Source: AG-12 sp035531535 (GTDB lineage Bacteria; Chloroflexota; Dormibacteria; Aeolococcales; Bog-877). Taken from it: DNA of 64,000 bases. The notes beneath the pieces are model-generated. The model ran no database searches and had not been told where the DNA came from. It worked only from the letters and a program-made list of their open reading frames with translations. The position numbers and the translations under genes were made by a program. The stretch lies in NCBI GenBank assembly GCA_035531535.1, contig DATKSV010000146.1, forward strand, positions 1 to 64,000. Direction: 5' to 3'. Within the stretch, counting starts at the first letter, position 1. The number at the start of each line of letters is the position of its first letter. This document shows, one piece after another, positions 25,018 to 31,786 of the stretch.

Positions 25018-25498
25018 TCACCGTTCCCTGCATTCCCGGGTGGAGGGTGCAGTAGTAGTCATAGGTTCCGGGCGTCAGAAATTGCACCGCCCACCGGTAT
25101 CCGGAGCCCTTGGTGGGGGAGTTGACGAGGTTCTGGTCGATCCACCACACGTTGTGCTGGTCATACTCGTCAGTCCAGACCCACTCCACCGTGGCCCCCA
25201 CCGGCACGGTCATCAGGTCGGGGACGAAGGCGCCCACGGTGTTCACGTTGTGGTAGATGATGATTCGGTACTCGGGGTTCTTGGGCGGGGCGGTGATGGC
25301 TTTGATCTTGAGGTTGGAGTCAGTTTGTTTGACCTGATTGCCCGGCTGGGTAGGAATGTGAGCCCCACCGGGGGTGCCGGCATCCCCGAAGAAGCCGCAG
25401 CCCGCCAGCAAACCGCCCAAAACCAAGGTGGCGACAACGGCTCCGGCGCCGCGACGGGGAACTCGCGCAGCCGTTCCGTGCCATCGACCCGCCAGCAT
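25004..25498 (-). CDS. Blue-copper (cupredoxin) lipoprotein
   Basis: A 164-aa protein with lipobox LAGC (C34), so membrane-tethered outside the cytoplasm. A plastocyanin-like domain follows a 40-residue linker. Type 1 copper ligands are H115 (DQHNVWW) and C150, H153, M156 in YYCTLHPGMQ. It is a one-electron carrier and the obvious acceptor for the Rieske/cytochrome b complex encoded convergently, replacing cytochrome c. The ATG lies 6 nt after TATCCT, indicating a leaderless mRNA. Confidence 0.88.
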   Translation of the reverse strand: MLAGRWHGTAARVPRRGAGAVVATLVLGGLLAGCGFFGDAGTPGGAHIPTQPGNQVKQTDSNLKIKAITAPPKNPEYRIIIYHNVNTVGAFVPDLMTVPVGATVEWVWTDEYDQHNVWWIDQNLVNSPTKGSGYRWAVQFLTPGTYDYYCTLHPGMQGTVIVKG

Positions 25499-25504
25499 GG
25501 CTTC

Positions 25505-25510
25505 AGGATA
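25505..25510 (-). promoter_or_regulatory. -10 of the blue-copper gene (leaderless)
   Basis: TATCCT on the minus strand ends 6 nt before ATG 25498. Confidence 0.5.
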
Positions 25511-25511
25511 G

Positions 25512-25534
25512 CCGCCCCGACCCTGGCGGGGCGG
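25512..25534. repeat. GC-rich inverted repeat between cupredoxin and nth
   Basis: CCGCCCCG (25512-25519) and CGGGGCGG (25527-25534) form a perfect 8-bp stem around a 7-nt loop, just upstream of the cupredoxin -10 and 5 nt before the nth ATG. It could be an operator for the cupredoxin gene or a hairpin affecting nth translation. Confidence 0.45.
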
Positions 25535-25539
25535 TCGGG

Positions 25540-26304
25540 ATGAGCGGGGCCGTCGTGGTTACTTCGCGCTCCGAAGTGCCCCGCACACCACGCCAGAAGG
25601 CCCTGGCCACGGCAGCGGCACTAGCGCAGAACTACCCCGCTGCCTGCGCTCTGAACCACGCCGATCCGCTCCAACTGTTGGTCGCCACCATTCTCTCCGC
25701 CCAGACCACTGATGAGCGGGTCAACCAGGTGACTCCGGCGCTCTTCGCCCGTTACCCGAAGGCGGCGGATTATGCCGCGGCCAACCCGGAGGAGCTGGAG
25801 GAGCTAATCCACTCCACCGGGTTCTTCCGGGCCAAGGCGCGTTCACTGATGGGGATGGGACGGGCACTCTGCGACGAGTTCGGCGGCGAGGTGCCAGACA
25901 CGATGGAGGGATTGACCAGATTGCCCGGAGTCGGCCGCAAGACCGCCAACGTCATCCTGGGAGTGGCCTTCGGGAAGCCCGGGTTTCCGGTGGACACCCA
26001 CGTGGCCCGGCTCAGCAACCTACTGGGGTTGGTCCGGACCCAGGACCCGGTCAAGATCGAGAGTGAGATCTGCCGAATGGTGGCTCCCGAGGAGTGGACG
26101 GGACTCAGCCTGCGGTTGATCCTGCACGGCCGTCAGGTGTGCCTGGCGCGCCGCCCCCGGTGTGATGCCTGCATTCTCGAAGCGTGGTGTCCGTCCTCGT
26201 CACTGAAGTCGGGAGCAAAGCCCCAGAAGGCAGCTAGCGGTCGTGGAACTCGGGCTTCCGGTGCTCCCGCAAAGCGACCCAGCCCTCGCGGGCGTCCTCG
26301 CTAG
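25540..26304 (+). CDS. nth: Endonuclease III
   Basis: A 254-aa base-excision DNA glycosylase/AP lyase for oxidised pyrimidines. The helix-hairpin-helix is LPGVGRKTANVILG with the catalytic Lys; the catalytic Asp is in FPVDTHVARL; the [4Fe-4S] loop is C-x6-C-x2-C-x5-C (CLARRPRCDACILEAWC). A basic C-terminal tail of about 35 residues goes beyond the usual end and overlaps the convergent hydratase-like gene by 71 bp. Confidence 0.94.
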   Translation: MSGAVVVTSRSEVPRTPRQKALATAAALAQNYPAACALNHADPLQLLVATILSAQTTDERVNQVTPALFARYPKAADYAAANPEELEELIHSTGFFRAKARSLMGMGRALCDEFGGEVPDTMEGLTRLPGVGRKTANVILGVAFGKPGFPVDTHVARLSNLLGLVRTQDPVKIESEICRMVAPEEWTGLSLRLILHGRQVCLARRPRCDACILEAWCPSSSLKSGAKPQKAASGRGTRASGAPAKRPSPRGRPR

Positions 26305-27046
26305 CCAGCGCTTCGGCCTGGGCCTCGGTCTCGAAGGCCAGGACGGCCTCCAGGCTCTCCCCGGCTTCGGCCATGGCCAGGGTGCGCTTGAGGTTGCGCA
26401 GGACTGGAAGGGGAAGCGCGGCCAGGGATACCGCCCACTCCAGCGCCGCCTCCTGAAGCTTGAGCGCCGGCACCACGCGGTTGGCGAGCCCTATCTGGAG
26501 GGCTCGCTCGGCCTTGATCGGCTGCCCCAGCAGGAGCATCTCGCGCGCCGCGGCCGCCCCGACCGTCCTGGTCAGCATCCAGGTGGCACCTCCTCCGGGA
26601 TGGATGCCCAGATTGACGAAGGGGGCGGCCATCCGCGCGTCCTCGGCGAGGACCCGGAGATCACAGCACAGGGCGAGATTTAGTCCGGCCCCGATCGCCG
26701 GTCCGTTGACCGCCGCAATGGTGGGGATCACGAGGTCCCGCAAGTCCAGGAAAGCGCGGTAGTAATCCCTCAGCTCCTGGCGCTTGGCAGCGGGGTTCGA
26801 GGCTCCGGCGCCTAGCGATCCTAGGTCGGCCCCAGCGCAGAAGGCAGGACCAGCGCCACTCACCACCAGGGCGCGAGCTGAGGGATCGGCGGCGACCTCA
26901 GCCAGCGCCCGGCGAAGCTCCTTGGCCATCTCCTCGCTCAGCGCATTGCGGCGCTCGGGCTGGTTGAGCGAGATCTGGCTGACCCCCGGCGCGGGACGCG
27001 AGCTGATGACAAGCTGGGCGCTAGAATCGCCCGCCTTGGGAGTCAC
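26234..27046 (-). CDS. Enoyl-CoA hydratase/isomerase family protein
   Basis: A 270-aa crotonase-fold protein. The oxyanion-hole motif is AGPAFCAGADLGSLG, and NGPAIGAGLNLALCCDLRVL is the second CoA-site signature. Of the two acids in classical hydratases, the one in REMLLLG (E164 type) is present, whereas the E144 position reads FVNLGIHPG, so hydratase activity is doubtful and isomerase or another crotonase reaction is possible. I chose GTG 27046, 7 nt after TATGCT; ATG 27058 is in frame but falls inside that -10. Confidence 0.82.
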   Translation of the reverse strand: MTPKAGDSSAQLVISSRPAPGVSQISLNQPERRNALSEEMAKELRRALAEVAADPSARALVVSGAGPAFCAGADLGSLGAGASNPAAKRQELRDYYRAFLDLRDLVIPTIAAVNGPAIGAGLNLALCCDLRVLAEDARMAAPFVNLGIHPGGGATWMLTRTVGAAAAREMLLLGQPIKAERALQIGLANRVVPALKLQEAALEWAVSLAALPLPVLRNLKRTLAMAEAGESLEAVLAFETEAQAEALASEDAREGWVALREHRKPEFHDR

Positions 27047-27053
27047 GCTCGGG

Positions 27054-27059
27054 AGCATA
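27054..27059 (-). promoter_or_regulatory. -10 of the hydratase-like gene (leaderless)
   Basis: TATGCT on the minus strand ends 7 nt before GTG 27046. Confidence 0.45.
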
Positions 27060-27102
27060 ACCGGGGGCTCCCGGGAGTCGGCCCGGGCAAAACGCCCATT
27101 GG

Positions 27103-27108
27103 TATACT
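27103..27108 (+). promoter_or_regulatory. -10 of the glmU-prs operon
   Basis: TATACT in ATTGGTATACTCC, the same extended sequence as at rpsT, lies 48 nt before the TTG of glmU. This operon therefore has a leader, with GGGGTG as a possible Shine-Dalgarno. Confidence 0.55.
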
Positions 27109-27156
27109 CCGAAGCCGCTGGCGAGTTCACGGACCAGGCTGGCAGCGGGGTGCAAT

Positions 27157-28548
27157 TTGAGCGAACGCTCGGCTGCGCGGGCGGTGGTGCTTGCCGCCGG
27201 AAGAGGGACGAGGATGCGTTCCCGGGTGCCCAAGGTCTGGCATCAGGTGGGGGGTCTTGCTCTGCTGGAGCACTCCCTGCGCGCGGCGGAGGCGGCGACC
27301 TCCGGCCGGCCGATCCTGGTCGTCTCCGAGTTGGAGGATTCGGATAGCTCCAGGCTCGAGGAGCGCGCCGAGCTGGTTCTCCAGAAGGAAGCCAAGGGGA
27401 CCGCGGCGGCGCTGGCCGAGGCGCGAGCAGCGCTGGCCGGGGAGGGACAGGTACTGGTGCTGCCCGGGGACATGCCCTTGCTCAGCGCCGGCTCGCTGGT
27501 CCGGTTACTCCAAGCGCTCGAGGACTCGCAGGCGGGAGCGGCGGTGCTTACCGCCACTGTGGGCGAGGCGAGCGGCTACGGTCGGATCGTGCGTTCGCCA
27601 TCGGGGAGTCTGGTCAAGATCGTCGAGGATGCGGATGAGCCCTGGCCTGGCGGGCCGTCGGAGGTGAATCTCGGGGCCTACGCCTTCACGCTGCCGGGTC
27701 TGTGGGAGGCGATGGACCGGCTCAGCGCTGATAACGCCCAGGGTGAGCTCTACTTGAGCTGGCTCCCACAGATGGTCGCCGGCGGGGCCGTCATGGTCGG
27801 GTCGACGGCACCCGACGAGTCGATCCAGGTGAACGATCGGGTCCAGCTGGCCCAGGCCGAAGAGGCTCTGCAACGAAGGACCTTGCTACGCTTGATGTTG
27901 GGGGGAGTCACGGTCATCGATCCTCGAGCGACCTGGATCGACTGTGACGTGGAGGTGGGGCAGGACACGGTGATTGGGCCGGGAACAGTGATCCGCGGGA
28001 GGAGCCGGATTGGCTCCGATTGCCAGATCGGTCCGTTCGCGGAACTGGAGGACGTCGAGACGGGGAGTGGCTGCCGCATCGGCCGGTCCCACCTCAGCGG
28101 TTGTAAGCTGGCTGACGGAGTGGATGTCGGACCCTTTAACCGCGTGCGCCCCGAATCCGAGATGGGCTCGAGGTCTCATCTGGGTACCTTCACCGAGGTG
28201 GTCCGCAGCCGGGTGGGTGAGGGCAGTCAGATCCCCCACCTCAGCTACGTGGGAGACGCCGAGGTGGGTCGCGATGTCAACTACGGGGCCGGCAGCATCA
28301 CGGCCAACTGGGACGGGGAGGTGAAACATCGCACAGTGATCGCCGACGGCGCCCGGCTGGGCAGCGGCACCATCTTGGTGGCACCGGTGGAAGTCGGCGA
28401 AGCTGCCTACACAGGAGCCGGATCCGTCATCACCACCGACGTGCCCGAGGGCTCTCTCGCGGTCTCTCGGGCGCGCCAGCGCAACGTCCTGGGCTGGGTC
28501 GCGCGCCGCAGGTCGAAGGGTGCGCAAGGGACAGGGGGAGGCGAGTGA
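27157..28548 (+). CDS. glmU: Bifunctional GlmU (uridylyltransferase / acetyltransferase)
   Basis: A 463-aa enzyme making UDP-GlcNAc. The N-terminal pyrophosphorylase begins VVLAAGRGTRMRSRVPKVWH and includes LPGDMPLLS and GYGRIVR. From about residue 245 a left-handed beta helix of hexapeptide repeats (VIGPGTVIRGRSRIGSDCQIG) carries the acetyltransferase site; GAGSITANWDG replaces the common GAGTITCNYDG. The TTG start precedes the conserved N-terminus by eight residues. It overlaps prs by 4 nt, the usual glmU-prs operon. Confidence 0.96.
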   Translation: MSERSAARAVVLAAGRGTRMRSRVPKVWHQVGGLALLEHSLRAAEAATSGRPILVVSELEDSDSSRLEERAELVLQKEAKGTAAALAEARAALAGEGQVLVLPGDMPLLSAGSLVRLLQALEDSQAGAAVLTATVGEASGYGRIVRSPSGSLVKIVEDADEPWPGGPSEVNLGAYAFTLPGLWEAMDRLSADNAQGELYLSWLPQMVAGGAVMVGSTAPDESIQVNDRVQLAQAEEALQRRTLLRLMLGGVTVIDPRATWIDCDVEVGQDTVIGPGTVIRGRSRIGSDCQIGPFAELEDVETGSGCRIGRSHLSGCKLADGVDVGPFNRVRPESEMGSRSHLGTFTEVVRSRVGEGSQIPHLSYVGDAEVGRDVNYGAGSITANWDGEVKHRTVIADGARLGSGTILVAPVEVGEAAYTGAGSVITTDVPEGSLAVSRARQRNVLGWVARRRSKGAQGTGGGE

Positions 28549-29498
28549 ACGGCTCGGAAGGACCGCTGATGTTGCTCTGCGGCACCTCCAACCCTGACCT
28601 CGGGAGGCGGATCTCCGAGGAGGTCGGGGTGCCCCTGGCACCGATGGAGGTCACCCGGTTCGCCGATGGCGAGTTCGACGTGAAGATCGGAGAGTCCGTG
28701 CGGGGCCATGACGTTTTCCTGATCCAGTCGACCTGTCCCCCGGTAAACGACAACTACATGGAGCTCTTCGTGATTCTCGACGCTCTCCGTCGCGCCAGCG
28801 CCGCCCGGATCAACGCGGTGCTCCCGTACTACGGTTACGCCCGAAAGGAGAAGAAGACCCAGGCCCGGGATCCCATCTCCGCCAAGCTGATGGCCAACTT
28901 TCTACAGGTCGCCGGCGCGGAACGGATGATCGTTCTCGACCTTCACGCTGAGGCGATCCAGGGCTTCTTCGACATCCCCGTCGACGCGCTCACGGCCAGC
29001 AAGATCCTGGCCGCCCACGTGCGGGGCCGCCACGGTCGCCAACCGCTCGTGGTGGTCTCACCGGATGTCGGGGGGACCGCTCGGGCGCGGGCGATCGCTC
29101 GCCGACTGGACTCGCCCCTGGCCATCATCGACAAGCGGCGACCCCGAGACGATGACATCGAGATCCTCAATGTCATCGGTGAGGTGGAGGGCAGCCGGTG
29201 CGTTCTCGTGGACGACCTCATCTCCACCGCCTCCACCCTGGCTGGCGCGGCCCATGCGCTCATCAGCAAGGGCGCGACCTCGGTGGACGTGCTGGCCACT
29301 CATGGGGTGCTCAGCAACGGCGCCCTGGCCAAACTCGAAGAGGCACCAGTCGACGAGGTCGTCGTCACCGACAGCATCCCATTGGCCAAAGAGATGGCCG
29401 ACAGCCCCAAGGTGACCCAGGTCTCGGTGGCTCCGCTGATCGCGGAGGCCATAGTCCGAGTCCACGAGGGACGGAGCGTATCGGCACTGTTTCGGTGA
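28545..29498 (+). CDS. prs: Ribose-phosphate pyrophosphokinase
   Basis: A 317-aa PRPP synthase making PRPP from ribose 5-phosphate and ATP for nucleotide, His and Trp synthesis. Landmarks are GTSNPDLGRRI, FADGEFDVKIGESVRG, YYGYARKEKK, LDLHAEAIQGFFDIPVD, and the PRPP-binding loop VLVDDLISTASTLAGA. The loop has S in place of the more common D in DDxIDTAGT. The GTG start overlaps the glmU stop. Confidence 0.96.
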   Translation: MNGSEGPLMLLCGTSNPDLGRRISEEVGVPLAPMEVTRFADGEFDVKIGESVRGHDVFLIQSTCPPVNDNYMELFVILDALRRASAARINAVLPYYGYARKEKKTQARDPISAKLMANFLQVAGAERMIVLDLHAEAIQGFFDIPVDALTASKILAAHVRGRHGRQPLVVVSPDVGGTARARAIARRLDSPLAIIDKRRPRDDDIEILNVIGEVEGSRCVLVDDLISTASTLAGAAHALISKGATSVDVLATHGVLSNGALAKLEEAPVDEVVVTDSIPLAKEMADSPKVTQVSVAPLIAEAIVRVHEGRSVSALFR

Positions 29499-29513
29499 TC
29501 TGATTCGCCTGCT

Positions 29514-29664
29514 AGACTCGGTCGGAAGATGAGCTCTGGCTCACCCGCCGAGATACCAAGCCTGCCCTTGATTTGGTCCCCTTGGGGGATGGTGGGAGAG
29601 ACACCGACTGGGCACGTCTCGGTTGAGTGCCGATGACCCGAGGTAGGCCGGCGCCGCTTTCCTC
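29514..29664 (+). ncRNA. Structured 5' leader of the CNNM/CorC gene (candidate cis-regulatory RNA)
   Basis: Between prs and the CNNM gene lie about 150 nt starting at a -10-like TAGACT. Predicted helices are CTCGG/CCGAG enclosing the perfect TGAGC-TCTG-GCTCA hairpin, ACCAA/TTGGT, CCCC-TT-GGGG, and GAGAC/GTCTC. No match to the M-box, ydaO or yybP consensus is evident. A 35-codon frame (ATG 29529 to TGA 29636) crosses it and could be a leader peptide. The downstream product is in a family linked to Mg2+ transport, so an ion-sensing leader is a reasonable guess. Confidence 0.4.
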
Positions 29665-31002
29665 ATGAGTGGCTGGTTGGTCGCCGTCCTGGTCGTGGCC
29701 CTGGTGTTGGCCGGTCTCTCGGCCACCGCGGAGACTTCACTCACCGCGGTCAGCCGCATTTGGCTCAGGGCCCGGCGATCCGAGGGCGATCCGAGGGCGG
29801 CCCTGGTCGAACGGCTCCACCGCAATCCGGGGGGCTACCTGGGGACGATCTTGGTCACCAACACCCTGGCCCTGATGCTGGCATCGTCCTCCGCCACCCT
29901 GCTGGCGGAGCAACACCTGGGCGCGGGGGCCGCGCTCTGGGCGGCGGTGGCACTGGCCATCTTGGTGCTGCTCTTCTGTGAGCTGGGGCCGAAGACCTAC
30001 GCCCTTCAGCACAGCGAGGCCATGAGTCGACGGGTGGCACGCCCGGTGGATCTGCTCACTCGGGCGCTGAGTCCGCTGGTGACCGTGCTCACCGCGATCT
30101 CGGCGGTCTTCTTTCGTCTCCTCCCCGGCGCGGGTGGGCGGCGCAATCCCTTCCTAACAGAGGAGGAGCTGAAGGAGTTAGTCCTCGCGAGCGAGCAGGA
30201 GGGGATCGTCGAGGAGGAGGAGCGGGAGATGATCCACGGGGTCCTCGAGATGACGGACAAGCCGGTCCGCGAGGTGATGGTGCCTCGGGTCCAGATGGTC
30301 GCCCTGCCGTCGAACTCCACCGTCGACGAGGCGATCGCCGAGATAAGAGAGCACGGTCACAGCCGCATCCCGGTCTATGAAGAAACGGTCGACAACATCA
30401 CCGGCGTCATCTACGCCAAGGACCTGCTGGGCAATGCCGGCGGAAGCGGTCCCGCCCAGAGCCGGGTGGGGAGCCTCGCCAGGGCGCCCACCTTTGTCCC
30501 CGAGGCCAAGCGCTTGGGCGAGCTGCTCCAGGAGATGCAGCTGGCCAAGACCCACTTGGCGGTGGTGGTCGACGAGTACGGCGGGACGGCCGGGTTGGTG
30601 ACCATCGAGGACCTGCTGGAGGAGATCGTGGGTCCGATCCGGGATGAATACGACCTGGCGGAGCAGGAGGAGGTTCAGCTGGTAGGCCCGAAAGAGGCGC
30701 TGGTCAGCGCCTCGGTCAGCCTCGACGACGTCAACGAGCTGCTGCACCTGCGCCTAGAGGGAGAGGACTTCGACTCTGTCGGTGGGTTGGTCTACGCCCA
30801 CTTGGGACGGATCCCCTCGGTAGGCGACAGCATCGATGCCGGAGAGGGGATCACCATCACCGTCGAGGCCATCGACCGGCGAGCGATCCGGACGGTGCGG
30901 CTGAGTTCCGAGCGGCCGTTCACGGTGGAGTCGGACGGATCGGCTCCCGACCTGGGCGTGGGATCGGCGGAATCCACCACGTTTCCCCCCGAGTCCAGCT
31001 AG
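29665..31002 (+). CDS. CNNM/CorC-family transporter (DUF21 + CBS pair + CorC_HlyC)
   Basis: A 445-aa membrane protein. The DUF21 TM domain (about 1-140) starts SGWLVAVLVVALVLAGLSAT. Two CBS domains follow with REVMVPRVQMVALPSNSTVDEAI and HLAVVVDEYGGTAGLVTIEDLLEEIVG, then a C-terminal CorC_HlyC domain (VSASVSLDDVNELL to GRIPSVGDSI). Family members export Mg2+ or related cations and sense nucleotides with the CBS pair. RecO starts 3 nt downstream, so the two are cotranscribed. The long structured leader is upstream. Confidence 0.92.
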   Translation: MSGWLVAVLVVALVLAGLSATAETSLTAVSRIWLRARRSEGDPRAALVERLHRNPGGYLGTILVTNTLALMLASSSATLLAEQHLGAGAALWAAVALAILVLLFCELGPKTYALQHSEAMSRRVARPVDLLTRALSPLVTVLTAISAVFFRLLPGAGGRRNPFLTEEELKELVLASEQEGIVEEEEREMIHGVLEMTDKPVREVMVPRVQMVALPSNSTVDEAIAEIREHGHSRIPVYEETVDNITGVIYAKDLLGNAGGSGPAQSRVGSLARAPTFVPEAKRLGELLQEMQLAKTHLAVVVDEYGGTAGLVTIEDLLEEIVGPIRDEYDLAEQEEVQLVGPKEALVSASVSLDDVNELLHLRLEGEDFDSVGGLVYAHLGRIPSVGDSIDAGEGITITVEAIDRRAIRTVRLSSERPFTVESDGSAPDLGVGSAESTTFPPESS

Positions 31003-31005
31003 CGA

Positions 31006-31773
31006 GTGCCCGATCTCGTCAGCGACGAGGGGATCGTCCTCCGACGCCGGACCTTCGCCGAAGCTGACCGCATCCTGGTCATCTTCACCCGCGATCAGGG
31101 CAAGCTCAGCGTTCTGGCCCGGGGCGCCAGGCGGGCCAAGGCTCGCAACGCGGCGGGTCTGGACCTGCTCACCCGCTCCGAGCTGCTGCTGGTCCCGGGG
31201 CGAAGCATGGCGGTGCTGGCTCAGGCCCGGGCCGTGGGCCTGCCCTGGCCGGGAGCCGACATTGTCCGCACGGCCTGCGGCGGGGTGTTGGCGGAGCTGG
31301 TCGATGCGACCTTGGAGGATGGCCACCCCGACCAGGAGCTCTACCAGCTGATCTCGGCGACCCGGGAGCGGATGGCCAATCCGGGTTTTGAGGCGCGACT
31401 GGAGCTGGCCCTGAGTTCGTTCCAGATTGCCGCCATGGGTGGCTACCTTCCCGAGCTGCGGCGTTGCGCGATCTGCGGCGAGGCGCTCCAGGACCGCGAC
31501 GGGGGCTTCATTCCAGCGATGGGTGGGCTGGTCCAGGGCGGCTGCTGGACCGCCCAGCTAGGGGTTTTGCCATGCTCGGCCCCGGCGCTTCGGGTCCTCC
31601 GGAGAATGGAGGCGGGAGACCTCGAGTTGCTGCGTCGGCTCCGTTGGTCGGAGTCCCTACGGGATGAGGTGGAGGCGATCCTACTCGCTCACCTGGAGCA
31701 CCACCTGGACAAACCGATCAAGTCCGCCCGCATCCTCGCTGAGTTCCGCGGAGTGGGCGCTCCCCAGGTCTGA
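31006..31773 (+). CDS. recO: DNA repair protein RecO
   Basis: A 255-aa recombination mediator that loads RecA with RecR. The N-terminal OB fold is EGIVLRRRTFAEADRILVIFTRDQGKLSVLARGARR. The zinc region is RRCAICGEALQ, with later Cys in GGCW and PCS only partly matching the usual CxxC pairs. The C-terminal helical domain ends KPIKSARIL. The GTG start lies 3 nt after the CNNM stop. It is convergent with the cysS fusion gene. Confidence 0.93.
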   Translation: MPDLVSDEGIVLRRRTFAEADRILVIFTRDQGKLSVLARGARRAKARNAAGLDLLTRSELLLVPGRSMAVLAQARAVGLPWPGADIVRTACGGVLAELVDATLEDGHPDQELYQLISATRERMANPGFEARLELALSSFQIAAMGGYLPELRRCAICGEALQDRDGGFIPAMGGLVQGGCWTAQLGVLPCSAPALRVLRRMEAGDLELLRRLRWSESLRDEVEAILLAHLEHHLDKPIKSARILAEFRGVGAPQV

Positions 31774-31786
31774 GTCGCGGGTTAGA

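Noticed and set aside
29514..29664. Known Mg2+ (M-box), ydaO or yybP-ykoY riboswitch
   Set aside because: I could not find their conserved core sequences; kept as an unassigned structured leader.
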